Source: Cheiracanthium punctorium
Taxonomy: Eukaryota > Arthropoda > Arachnida > Araneae > Cheiracanthiidae
Reading direction: 5' to 3'
NCBI GenBank assembly: GCA_038373885.1
Contig: JAWZYV010011607.1
Location: 62,001-126,000 of the forward strand
DNA: 64,000 nt
The notes beneath the pieces were generated by a model, which saw only the letters and a list, made by a program, of their open reading frames with translations, had not been told where the DNA came from and made no database searches. Positions 39,601-46,738 of this stretch are shown here, piece after piece; the stretch's first letter is position 1; every line of letters begins with the position of its first letter. A program made the position numbers and the translations under genes.

Positions 39601-42600
39601 TTGGACATTTTATAATATATTCTTTTTTTTTTCTTTTCTAATCTTTAATATGGCGGAAAACTTTCGTTACAACCCGATACATTACATGAACAATTATAAA
39701 ATTTGAAGCGTTTTAACTTTCATGCACGCAATAGCAAATGAAATGTTAACCCTATAACTTTTTCAGTAGTCGTGTTCAAAATTAAGCACTTCGTGTAATG
39801 GCTTCCAATATAAAATTGTAAATTGAAAAATAGTCAAACTTATAAGTACTGTTATATTAGTACCGATTTTTAATGAAAGCAAAATTCTTACTTAAAGTTT
39901 ACTTTTCCTAAACATTCATTTGAGCGTGAAAGGGTTCTTTACAGCAATGGAAATCTAAAAACCATCATGCATTTGAGGCATTTCAATTAAATACTCCTAC
40001 TGATGGTAATACTCCTTGACGCAGAAATATATTAGTGTTAAAACAATTTTTTATTCAAATGTTGGACAAGAAAGTATTGTGAGTAGGTGAAAGATATCTT
40101 TTAAATCGGTAATCAAATTTGTTTTTATTATCTTTTACATTTAAAAATTTCATTAAATGTCTGGAAAGTTTCTGAATTCATGCAAATTTTTCCTCGTTTC
40201 TCCAGATATACTAAAGGTCTGGAGTTTTGGAAGGTTTCCTCCAGATGTAACGTGAATACGCGTTAGAACCCTTAAGAAAGTCCTACCAAGGCACGCCCCC
40301 CCCCATCTTTGGCAGATCTCTAGTGTAGCGTTGCCATAAACACCCATATATACTATGAAAGTAGAAGTATTTTAACTTTAATAACAATCGTCATTATAAT
40401 GTATCGGCATACAGTGACACAGAAAGAGCTTTTATGTGGAACGTTTTTCGCACCAAAGAATCAAGCCAGGTAGGCTTAGAAAAATAGTCTGCCCTACCAG
40501 CGTTCGAGCTAATCTAAAAAATCCTCTTTCCCTGCAACCCGAATGATGTTAACTCAAAAACTTAATAGGTTAAGATACGGCACGGTAGATGTTGTACAAT
40601 ACAGCCTACCTACATTCGTACAGAACTTACCCTTATTTTCGCTCTCGCAAGTTCAACTCCAGCTGCTTGCCCAGCAATTGATACCTAGGAGAGATTTAAA
40701 CAGCATCACTCATTAAAACTTTCCAGCTTTAGAAAATACTTTGTCGATTTGAACGACAGCATTTGAACTTCTTCCCAAACTCCCAAAACGCGTCCGACTT
40801 TCCCCGTCTAAACCTCAAAGTAGATTAACCCTTTGAGGCGCAACCCTTTCCCAATGCTGAAAAAAGGGCAGCCGTTGACCATCGCTCGACTTAACTACCA
40901 GCAAGATGGCGGACGATTGAAACATTTATCGTGTGCCACAGATCTACAGACCCTTTTTTTGACAGCTGGGTGTGCCGGGCAAAGCCAGCTGCGTCAACAC
41001 GCGACTGAAGCCAACTGTGCCTGCGTTCCTGCACGCGATGAACAGTTCGATCGTCCGCCATCTTGCTGGTAGTTAAGTCGAGCGATGGCCAACGGCTGCC
41101 CTTTTTTCAGCACTGGGCAATCTATCCAGCTGTTCTCGCATTCTTCCATTTTTCAGCAGATGTCAGTGCTGTTAGAAATAATAGTGACCTTTAACGGGAA
41201 ATGACGTGCTAAAAAGTAAGGGATTCTCGTGGAGCTATGTCACCCGCAACTATTTTTATAAAAATCAGATCTATTCTTCGTGACTGGCAACAGTCAAAAC
41301 GTCAGAATTGGGTGTTCCCAGAGCGGGAACATTGCGCGTTAAAGGGTTAAAAACTAAATGCGAATAGACATGAAATTGGAGAGATCAGCAGATAAGCACT
41401 TAAATGAATTTTAGCATCCCGTTAGAAAAGCAAATCCTGCAAGATCAGACTTCCGGAAGAATTGAAATTTCAATACTCTGGCAATGTGCCTCCTTTATTT
41501 GCGCCCTTAATTGGTTCAATACTTTAGAACCGTTCCTGTAACAATTATGATTAAACGCATCCTCAATACTGTAAAATCACTTATTTTCGCATAAAGGAAG
41601 ATATTTTATTTCACGAGCTGAAAATTTCTCGAGTTTTAGATGAATAAGAACCGAAAGTCGAAAAACCCGAAACTACCTAAATACAGAACCCCTTTAGCAC
41701 AAGGCATTTTAAGAAGTTCCCCCCCCCCTTTTGTCCGAAAAGTTCGTTCCATCCCCTTTCCCATTTTGAATGGCTTCAAAGAAGCTGATATTAAAATGAA
41801 TGAGCTGCATTCTATTAGTTGTATTATTGTTTTATATTCAAGAAATATCTGTATAGTATTCAAGAAATAGTTGTAAGAAAAAGTTGTCATGAAAGAGTTG
41901 GTAACTGCAGTAAATTATTAAATTTTAATAAATACAAAAAATCAAAAGTTTTTCAATATCTTTTGAAGGGCGGAAAATTTATTTCGAGAGGCTTTAATTT
42001 TCGCGATTACGAAGGGCTCTCGAAAATCGCGAAAATTAAAGCCTCGCGAAAATAAGCGATTTTACAGTAATTCAATTCTAACGCTTTATAACTTAAACGC
42101 TCGCTGTCAGCATAACGATTCCAGTAAACGAATACACTATCTTATTCACAATGAAATAAGACACCAACATTTCTTTAAAGGTAAAATAATTAAAAAACTT
42201 TGTAAAAAAACACACATAAGTAGTAAAAGGAAAAAGGATACGCGTTTCGTTCAAAAATTGTTTTGAACTTCTTCAGTCCAAGTCCTTCGACGTAAAGAAC
42301 ACAGGGAGAACCCCTGTGTTCTTTACGTTCCCCTGCCCCTGTGTTCTTTACGTCGAAGGACTTGGACTGAAGAAGTTCAAAACAATTTTTGAACGAAACG
42401 CGTATCCTTTTTCCTTTTACTTCTTATGTGTGTTTTTTTACAAAGTTTTTTAATTACTTTATCGTTTAACACCAGTATTTTGAGTGTTTTTTCATTTCTT
42501 TAAAGGGTTTATAAATCAGTCTCGCTTTAAATTGGCATGCATAAACTACTGATGAGCGAGTGAAGTTAAAAAAACACCAATCTGGCATCTTACCAAGACT

Positions 42601-45600
42601 TAATAAAAACCTTGCTAAAACAATTTTGTAAAGTTTAAACTGTCCTGCCGCTTCAGATCCCCCCCCCCCCAAGGCGATTACATGTATACTGAACTTGTGC
42701 CATTTCGTAGGATAGAGTTTCTAATTGGCAGACTGCTATGTATGTAATCTACAAAAAGTACCAATTTTGATGAACTACAGTTCCTTCTTAAATAGGATTA
42801 AAAAGTCCAGAGGTTCCCAATCTTTAAACATTGGGCCCCCAAAGTAAGACAACGATGCCACCCCCCCCAAACACGCCCTTCTCGTCATTCAGTTCTTCAA
42901 TAATGAACATCGTTCCGCCGTTTCTACCAAAATAATGTTATTGGTAAAGTTTGAAAACATTAAGCAAAAATCGATATGCTTTAAGTAAAAATAAGAATAA
43001 AGTAGATTATTTGCAAAACATGCTTTGTCACACACTCTTTGCCTGCTTTACTCGTCCCCCCCCAGCTAACGCTCTGCGCCCCCCCCCTTAAGGGAGGCGG
43101 GCCCCACCGGTTGGAAGACTGAAGTCTAAACATTAGTATACCACTTCCACAAACTGGAGGTTAAGCAAAATACTGCCTTTTAACTTTGTGTCAAATTTGT
43201 ATCTAATATTTAATCTGTTTAAACACTTTGAGAAAGAGCCAAATTTTAATTTCGCGAACAAGTTATAATTTTAAAAAACTTTCAACAATTCAATCCTACC
43301 GAATCCGAATTTTATGCATTGTCATTTTCAGTATAAGTGTTCGTACTAATGTTAAAGTTCTAAGTTTTCTTCAAGAAAGCTGTCAACCTAAACTTTTTAA
43401 GCATTTTAAAAAAGTCATTTGTGTTGCGTAAAAACATGCTGCGAGTTTAGCTTTATATACTAAAATTTTTAGTGCATTAGAATTAAAAATTGCGGACCAT
43501 GTAAAGTATTAAGAAACTGACCGGTGCACTCGAATAAAATCACTTATCCCTCTTTCAGTCTGCGATTTACGTTTTATCCTCAAAAAGGTTTGTATTGTCA
43601 ACAAGTGGCATACGCAGACTTCCTTCAAGGAAGGGGGGGGGGGGGGGGTAATGGACATAATGTTATATCTTAATATAATGATTATGTTGAAAATTAAGTA
43701 TGTGGATTTTGTTTAAAAACATTCGACGAAGGTGATTTGACACCCAAACTCCACGCCCCTTGCGTACAAAAATGCGTACAATTTATCATAAACCCATTTA
43801 CTGTTGCACTTTATATCTGTAATTTGAAGATCTTTGTATAGTTAATATTTTAATAGTACGTGTTGGTAAAAATTTACCCAATCGCAATTCTGAAATAATA
43901 GTATTAATTTTTTTAAGTTTACATTAACTGAAGCTGAATTTGGATCTACATTTAGGACTATGAAGAAAAAAAAAATTTCAATTAGCAACTATAATCCTCC
44001 CCCCCCCCTCCCCTTTAAACTTAGATGTTAAATGTAGATGCAACGACTATTTTTGTTCTATGAAAATGCAGTTGTCGGATGGCAACAGAAAGTTACCAGA
44101 CAATAAAGTTCAAATAAGCAAAAATGGCCGATCTTAACACGTGATGAGGACGTAAATCAATACATTGCCTACTGTTATTTTACTACGTATTCCTTAAGTA
44201 AATAATTTGTACTAAATTTGGAACAAAACTATGTTAATTGTAATACATTTCTCGAAAAACAATTTTAATGATGCCGAAAAAGACTGAATTCAGTCAAAAG
44301 ACTGAAAATTTTCATGCCTTAATTACTTTGTTAGAAACTCTAGGGAGTACCTGATTGCTCTTCTCAGAAATGTTATTCCTGCTTAAATCGGGGAGGGAAG
44401 ACTTGAAAGGCGGCATAGCCACACGAGGTTTGGGCTTGTTGGAATCGGGAAAGTGGATGTGGCATCCCGTCTCCTCCATCACTTGTTGGATTTTGAATCC
44501 TCCTTTACCAATTATGTATGAATGGTCCGAATGAGAAACGTCCATCTTTAAGGTCACGCGATTTTTCTGAAACAAAAAGGAGGGTTTAAATGGAACCAAG
44601 TTTAAAAGTATAACTCAAATTTGTCAATCGCCTTCCAAATTTTCATAGTTAAAACAATTACTTTAGTGTCAAGTATTTCTAGAATCTTTTCCTTTGCTTG
44701 TTGAACAGCTTCGGGTTTACCAACTATCTTTACATGAGGATCTGAAACGAAGAGTTTTGTTAGACTTGGAAAGAACTTGCACTGCCTAAGTAGATTTTGT
44801 TATGTAAAAATGGTCACCCTTTTTTGACTTTGCTCCAATCTTCAATTTAGAAGGCCAAGATATTACTGTTGATGTTTCTATCATAACCTAAAAGCAAATA
44901 GATTATAACTAGCTTATTTGTGAAATGGAATAGAACAAAAAAGCAAAAACCAATGTATAAAAATGCAATCATTTGAGTTTAGAAACAGTCCTCCGCTTTC
45001 AAAATCAATGCTTGTGCATTTATACACTGGTTCTGCTGCAAGTTCTAACGCTTATGTTTAAATATCAACTATCTTAAGACAACAGTTCTTACCCTTTGAA
45101 AAAATACTTCGGCGTTTTCTGTAGCGTCATTTGAACCTAAAAACAATTTAATCCTTTATAAAAAGCTGTATGACATGTTAATCTTTTATATATAAAAGTA
45201 TTGTGGTTCTTAAAACTACTATCTTTAAGCATTTGACAAAATACTAACTTAGGAAAATTCTGCATGCTACTTATACCCCCTTGAAATTGATTAATGTCTC
45301 TAAACTACTGTAGACCGTAATGCACTGGAATTCATTTGAATACTCCCGTAAAAGAACTAAGTGATACACACCATGTTTGGGGGAAAGCTTTATTTTGCTA
45401 TCTTGATAACAAATCAATTTTGTTTGATTTGAAGTAGCCTAATACCTAAAACGAGCTTCAAAGAATTATTGCCCATAGAGCCATGATGGATTGGAATTTT
45501 TTTGGTGTGCTCCTATAAAGGAACTATTAATGCTACATTCACCATTTTTTAATAGGGCACATGGTGCAGTATATAGGAATAACAACTTCCGTAGTACTCT

Positions 45601-46358
45601 ATGTGTATTTACGCAGTTAGATGACTAGCGGACAGACAAACCGAAATCAGACTTTACAACACCGTTGTAAAACATTAAAGATGGACTATAGTCATGTGTG
45701 CATACTGTATTAGTTTTAATAGCAATATTTCTCTAGGAAAATCTCAAACCTTTAGTTTATTTTATTCTTTGAAAAGCTCTAGGTTCAAAGTTTTAGCGAT
45801 ATTTATCATCTATTAAATCCATTCTTAATACCGAAATGTTCTGTCTGATTGACAGATAAAGCTGTTAACTTTAGGCATGTTACTTGTGAAATAGTAAAGA
45901 CTTAAAATTATAAATCTGGTGCCGCGTAGTAAAAATGTATACCTGTCCCCCTGTTTGCAAACTACTACTATAAGTGTTTATTTGCAATTGCGTGTTTTAT
46001 TAAAAGTCCCTCTCCCTTTCTCTTCAGAGACTGACTTTGGAATATACGAACTTTGTTGAATCTGTAGCATATCTTCCAGTTTCTTCCGGTCAATCCTAAA
46101 TCGTTCTTCCTTCAGTCCGCGTTCCAGAAGCTCGTTGGCATAAGCTTTCGAATTAAAGTCATCTTGCCCGGGTATCATGATCATCGATTCAATTCCATTT
46201 TTCAAAGGGGAGTTCGGTGATTCAGGATTACTGCTTAGGGATTCGAGTGTTCGGGAAGTCGCCATTGCTTCAGCGGTCAGGTTATTCATTTTGGGGGGGA
46301 AATTATTGCTACGATTATTGGACGGACACACGCGCGCGGAAGGACGGATCCGCATCAT
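15487..46358 (-). CDS. BicC: Bicaudal-C, KH and SAM domain RNA-binding protein (19 coding exons)
   Basis: BicC proteins bind target mRNAs through KH domains, recruit deadenylase and polymerise through a C-terminal SAM domain to repress translation in oocytes and early embryos (family knowledge). Coding segments in transcript order: 46358-46052, 45136-45093, 44887-44818, 44741-44662, 44566-44351, 40684-40631, 38835-38593, 34073-33813, 32319-32262, 31201-31128, 29723-29549, 26913-26698, 25271-25148, 23869-23670, 21720-21578, 20678-20597, 18601-18462, 16880-16784, 15620-15487. They total 2718 nt (905 residues plus stop) with all junction phases consistent. KH-like region about 85-167; KH with GKGG at 187-190; KH-like 259-335; KH with GSCN at 359-362; KH-like 430-490; low-complexity middle; SAM about 809-865. 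An in-frame TAA lies 4 codons upstream of the first ATG, so the 5' end is complete. Length fits the family (roughly 900-1000). The exon 1 donor and the exon 13/14 junction are the least certain. Confidence 0.95.
15729..16507. mobile_element. hAT-like element in BicC intron 18
   Basis: Begins CAGGGTGCGAATTTAAC and ends TCAATTCGCACCCTG. It is flanked by perfect 8-bp duplications GGGACAAG (15721-15728 and 16508-16515). Internal GGGGACA-type repeats. It hosts the element at 16007-16166. It lies about 100 bp from the last coding exon. No transposase. Confidence 0.92.
16007..16166. mobile_element. Short TIR element nested in a hAT-like element
   Basis: Same family as 5380-5538: starts catgggcgctagcag and ends tgccggagcccatg, with the shared interior ttaccatgttggaaagagca. 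Confidence 0.8.
16784..16880 (-). CDS. BicC: BicC coding exon 18, core of SAM domain
   Basis: Codes IDLVTFLTLSDLDLQQLGIS then YGARRKMLAAIA, the most conserved part of the BicC SAM domain (polymerising end-helix surface in the family). Acceptor TTTTTTAG, donor GTGAGA with a one-base overhang. Confidence 0.96.
16958..17351 (+). mobile_element. 394-bp MITE in BicC intron 17
   Basis: TIRs AGGTTGTAACGAAA and TTTCGTTACAACCT (one indel). It begins 77 bp beyond the exon 18 boundary. A second copy in opposite orientation lies at 38899-39305. Confidence 0.85.
18462..18601 (-). CDS. BicC: BicC coding exon 17, start of SAM domain (GC donor)
   Basis: Codes SPFSFSNFWENIPQQ, then IEQLLNILDLQKYSDILSHQ and E, the first helices of the SAM domain. 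Acceptor TTCCCCAG. The exon must end at CAAGAG for the conserved QEIDL block to be read, so the donor is GCAAGT at 18461, a GC donor. The GT four bases on shifts the frame. Confidence 0.92.
18602..20596. other. BicC intron 16, nothing recognised
   Basis: AT-rich unique-looking sequence. No element ends or extra exon seen. Confidence 0.5.
20597..20678 (-). CDS. BicC: BicC coding exon 16
   Basis: An 82-nt exon, too short to stand out as an open frame. It codes TDNSGACASTSKGWPSDATE then NTSPPEP. Acceptor TTTTTCAG, donor GTTTGA. It supplies exactly the phase shift needed between exon 15 (ending phase 0) and exon 17 (starting with two bases), which is the main support. Confidence 0.8.
21578..21720 (-). 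CDS. BicC: BicC coding exon 15
   Basis: Residues 708-755. Contains RTPNQLWSGYGFSKSMP, a signature shared with vertebrate BICC1 (RTPTNTWSGLGFSKSMP). Acceptor CCTATTTAG, donor GTAAGT, phase 0 at the 3' end. Confidence 0.93.
22982..23453 (+). pseudogene. Internally deleted mariner-family transposase relic in BicC intron 14
   Basis: The N-terminal part is readable across frameshifts: MDAPKEEQRGVVRF, then LTAESVP, then VYGEHCISLATVKSWNKRF and REGHESCKDDP (the helix-turn-helix domain of mariner-like transposases). Soon after come C-terminal pieces, FVSDAAVKESDFLNQQP and CQWDKCLKVHGD. The catalytic DDE/D core between them is missing. Broken by frameshifts; not functional. Confidence 0.75.
23670..23869 (-). 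CDS. BicC: BicC coding exon 14 (GC donor)
   Basis: Ser-rich segment (SSQPESPASSSSSDTPDYK) ending ISANK. Joined to exon 15 it makes NKAMQQP, matching the conserved TKAM block of BICC1. That frame requires the donor AAGG/GCAAGT, a GC donor at 23669; the next GT gives the wrong phase. The 5' end is 23869 if paired with the GC donor of exon 13, or 23862 with the alternative. Confidence 0.85.
23870..25147. other. BicC intron 13, nothing recognised
   Basis: AT-rich, no repeat ends seen. It starts with the GCAAGT donor next to exon 13. Confidence 0.5.
25148..25271 (-). CDS. BicC: BicC coding exon 13 (possible GC donor)
   Basis: Codes DVESWINNHEKGYLMPNG and a polar segment ending IYVHPRN. Acceptor CTGCGTAG. 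The best donor is CAG/GCAAGT (a GC donor at 25147). A weaker GT four bases further on (GTTATT) can pair with a second acceptor of exon 14 and also keeps frame, so this junction is ambiguous by one residue. Confidence 0.82.
25272..26697. other. BicC intron 12, nothing recognised
   Basis: AT-rich with a poly-T run near 25727. No exon-like block or element end seen. Confidence 0.5.
26698..26913 (-). CDS. BicC: BicC coding exon 12
   Basis: A 216-nt exon of the low-complexity region between the KH array and the SAM domain, containing MTTAESISLLSSIIQQNHQ and a Pro/Ala/Gln-rich tail. Weakly conserved, accepted on splice sites (TTTCTAG, GTAAGT) and phase with exon 13. Confidence 0.85.
26979..27262. 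mobile_element. Old relative of the TTAA foldback family, copy 2
   Basis: Starts TTAACCCTTTGAATGGC and ends GCGTCAAAGGGTAA, with CCAGCTGTCAG and GCTCGCCATATTGGTAGTTA inside. More diverged than the other copies. Confidence 0.55.
27536..27867 (+). mobile_element. Half copy of the TTAA foldback family, copy 3
   Basis: Only the right half is present: from GATCTGTGGCACGAGATGAA to GAGCGTTAAAGAGTTAA. It lies in BicC intron 11. Confidence 0.8.
28065..28160 (-). other. Exon-like block in BicC intron 11 with an in-frame stop then ATG
   Basis: A 96-nt block between ATATATAG and the donor CAG/GTACCT. Its phases fit both neighbouring exons, but its third complete codon is TAA (28152-28150). The same frame then opens with ATG at 28146 and codes polar, BicC-linker-like residues (GGRGDQDGSESHSNVRSEV). 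It may be a poison cassette exon, an alternative first exon for a KH-less isoform, or chance. Exons 11 and 12 splice in frame without it, so I left it out of the main model. Confidence 0.35.
28379..28968. mobile_element. Possible decayed hAT-like element
   Basis: The left end CAGCGGTTGCCGACCTTTTA resembles a hAT TIR and the right part holds GTGCCCCACCAGTCCGG. Ends do not match cleanly and no target duplication was found. Confidence 0.35.
28969..29479 (-). mobile_element. TTAA-flanked foldback element, copy 4
   Basis: Full length, TTAA at both ends, in BicC intron 11, ending 69 bp from exon 11. Same orientation as copy 1. The core hairpin centres near 29330 (GTGCAGCACAGCC). Confidence 0.9.
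29549..29723 (-). CDS. BicC: BicC coding exon 11
   Basis: Residues 470-527. SVLISGAEKDCKVLFQVRKE and ILGLDDEDS finish the last KH-like repeat; the rest is a polar linker. Acceptor CTGTCGTAG, donor GTAAGT, ending with one extra base (C). That overhang fits exon 12 directly, and also the 96-nt exon-like block at 28065-28160. Confidence 0.93.
29724..31127. other. BicC intron 10, nothing recognised
   Basis: AT-rich, with a C run near 30893. No element ends seen. Confidence 0.5.
31128..31201 (-). CDS. BicC: BicC coding exon 10
   Basis: A 74-nt exon coding MVNNFMEAFNINITVRPKIK then ENTK, part of the last KH-like repeat. Acceptor GCTTTCAG, donor GTAAGT. It joins exon 9 through a Val codon and exon 11 in phase 0. 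Confidence 0.93.
31312..31543. mobile_element. TTAA-flanked foldback element, copy 5 (palindromic short form)
   Basis: 232 bp. Both ends are the GGCGCAACC/GGTTCCGCTTC type, so it is almost wholly one inverted repeat with TTAA at each end. In BicC intron 9. Confidence 0.88.
32262..32319 (-). CDS. BicC: BicC coding exon 9
   Basis: A 58-nt exon coding KCLPLVLMFDLKEGQELDP plus one base. It continues the KH fold from WQELL in exon 8 and opens the last KH-like repeat. Acceptor TTTATAG, donor GTATGT. Confidence 0.93.
32617..32898. mobile_element. piggyBac-like MITE with TTAA target site
   Basis: Ends TTAACCGTTTGACTGCTA and TAGCAGTCAAACGGTTAA are exact reverse complements over 18 bp. Sub-terminal ACCCTCCAA / TTGGAGGGT is also inverted. 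In BicC intron 8. A different family from the CCCTTT foldback. Confidence 0.88.
33090..33543. mobile_element. hAT-like MITE with perfect 8-bp target duplication
   Basis: Starts CAGGCCCGGACTGACCAGG and ends CTAGTCCGGGCCTG. Flanked by GTCTGAAC at 33082-33089 and 33544-33551. In BicC intron 8, 269 bp from exon 8. Confidence 0.93.
33813..34073 (-). CDS. BicC: BicC coding exon 8, KH domain with altered GXXG
   Basis: Residues 339-425. It contains EIAAQHHQFVMG, and the binding loop reads G-S-C-N (359-362) instead of the G-R-N-G seen in vertebrate BICC1. MNKTGATVIFPD follows, then an insertion of roughly 20 residues (SSSFGPESPTQAIPLIAG) before STVIIQG. Acceptor TTGGCAG, donor GTAAGA, both phase 0. 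The open frame continues upstream of the acceptor into intron and repeat sequence; that extension is not coding. Confidence 0.95.
34176..34622 (+). mobile_element. TTAA-flanked foldback element, copy 6
   Basis: Starts CCCTTTGAGGCGCAACCC after a mutated TTAA and ends GCGCGTTAAAGGGTTAA. In BicC intron 7, 102 bp from exon 8. Confidence 0.88.
36579..37934. mobile_element. hAT-like element carrying a second element
   Basis: Starts CAGTAGCGTACGCGGAC and ends TTGCGTACGCCACTG. Perfect 8-bp duplications AATACCCA at 36571-36578 and 37935-37942. Without the inserted element it is about 619 bp. No transposase frame. In BicC intron 7. Confidence 0.93.
36611..37339. mobile_element. Inner hAT-like element
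   Basis: Starts TAAGGGTCGCAATACCG and ends CGGTTTGCGACCCCTA, with many ACCGGTATT-type repeats in both orientations near the ends. Flanked by perfect 8-bp duplications GAAGGAGG at 36603-36610 and 37340-37347. Confidence 0.9.
38023..38541 (+). mobile_element. TTAA-flanked foldback element, copy 7 (best hairpin)
   Basis: TTAA at both ends. 38048-38164 and about 38188-38303 are near-perfect inverted arms around a short GC-rich loop, followed by a unique arm ending GCGTTAAAGGG. In BicC intron 7, ending 51 bp from exon 7. Confidence 0.92.
38593..38835 (-). CDS. BicC: BicC coding exon 7, KH-like domain
   Basis: Residues 258-338, beginning DLLPLVFMFELPNGETV and including IQHIQQTYSFNVAFK. This is a KH-like repeat with no GXXG loop, as in family members. 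Acceptor CTTTTGCAG, donor GTGAGG, both phase 0. A foldback element ends only 51 bp beyond the donor. Confidence 0.95.
38899..39305 (-). mobile_element. 407-bp MITE in BicC intron 6, inverted copy of 16958-17351
   Basis: TIRs AGGTTGTAACGAAA... and ...TTTCGTTACAACCT. The interior matches 16958-17351 in reverse orientation. It begins 63 bp from exon 7. An extra right-end copy with its flank recurs at about 39648-39690. Confidence 0.87.
40631..40684 (-). CDS. BicC: BicC coding exon 6
   Basis: A 54-nt exon coding exactly 18 residues, VSIAGQAAGVELARAKIR, the last strand and helix of the GXXG-containing KH domain. Phase 0 on both sides; acceptor CTCCTAG, donor GTAAGT. It is separated from exon 5 by a 3.7-kb intron carrying several mobile elements. 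Confidence 0.95.
40825..41350 (+). mobile_element. TTAA-flanked foldback element, copy 8
   Basis: Full length with TTAA at both ends, in BicC intron 5, 140 bp from exon 6. Its loop is more diverged than in copy 7. Confidence 0.9.
42187..42456. repeat. 120-bp-arm palindrome in BicC intron 5
   Basis: 42187-42306 and 42337-42456 are reverse complements with about one difference, separated by 30 bp. The spacer contains an extra inverted copy of CCCCTGTGTTCTTTACG. No protein-coding content. Confidence 0.92.
42807..43126. mobile_element. Probable hAT-like element
   Basis: Starts CAGAGGTTCCCAATCTTT and ends CCGGTTGGAAGACTG, with C-rich tracts inside. Flanks share AAGTC but not a clean 8-bp duplication. 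Confidence 0.5.
43603..43775 (+). mobile_element. Fragment related to the outer 36579 element
   Basis: AGTGGCATACGCAGACTTCC then AAGGAAGG and a G run, as at the left end of 36579-37934. GCGTAC motifs follow near 43755. Confidence 0.45.
44351..44566 (-). CDS. BicC: BicC coding exon 5, KH domain with intact GXXG
   Basis: Residues 168-239. It opens KNRVTLKMDV and carries the RNA-binding loop G-K-G-G at 187-190, then MEETGCHIHFPDSN. Between HFPDSN and EKSNQ sits an extra stretch of about 20 residues (PKPRVAMPPFKSSLPDLS and neighbours) that I do not expect in vertebrate BICC1, probably a surface loop. Acceptor TTGTTTCAG, donor GTACTC, both phase 0. Confidence 0.95.
44662..44741 (-). CDS. BicC: BicC coding exon 4
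   Basis: An 80-nt exon coding PHVKIVGKPEAVQQAKEKIL followed by EILDTK, the end of the first KH-like module. Acceptor CGTTTCAG, donor GTAATT, ending in phase 0. Confidence 0.93.
44818..44887 (-). CDS. BicC: BicC coding exon 3
   Basis: A 70-nt exon coding 23 residues, including WPSKLKIGAKSKK, a block nearly identical between vertebrate and invertebrate BicC (family knowledge). It begins in phase 0 after TTTTAG and ends with a one-base overhang at GTGACC. The split codon gives Asp on joining to exon 4. Confidence 0.92.
45093..45136 (-). CDS. BicC: BicC coding exon 2
   Basis: A 44-nt exon coding SNDATENAEVFFQR after a split codon. The acceptor is preceded by a T-rich tract ending in AG and the donor is GTAAGA. 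It corresponds to the short linker (FFQ) just before the first KH-like fold in BicC proteins. Confidence 0.85.
46052..46358 (-). CDS. BicC: BicC coding exon 1
   Basis: Residues 1-102. Two adjacent ATGs (46358 and 46355) open the frame and a further ATG follows at residue 24; I took the first because a TAA lies in frame just upstream. The first 80 residues are Ser/Asn/Pro-rich and poorly conserved. The segment EERFRIDRKKLEDML (about 84-98) matches the conserved start of the BicC KH array. The donor at 46051 (GTTCGT) is weak; it was chosen because it is the only GT before the in-frame stop giving the one-base overhang exon 2 needs. The open frame itself runs on to 45978, so the 3' boundary could differ. 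Confidence 0.8.
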
Positions 46359-46698
46359 CAGTTGGTTTTATTGAACGAGTTTTGCGCCTGCGCAGTAAGT
46401 GGTGTTCGCCGTCCAGAAATTAGAATTCCATGTAGTGCCATTTTTCACATACCCATGTATGTCATTCATTTTCTGAACGCTACACCACAGACTTCATTGT
46501 ACTCCCTACAATGCTCAATCAATTTCACAAATTGGAGTGTCATCTTGGGGTGTCAAACCTTCAGAACTATTTTTCATTTGTATACTGACTTGAAATGAAC
46601 AACCAATGATACAAATATTTGAACATGTGTTATGTTTCTTATCACGATTTCTCAAAATACATGCAATAGAAGAACGTTATGTTTTTCCATTTCTTCCG

Positions 46699-46738
<40 letters not shown>

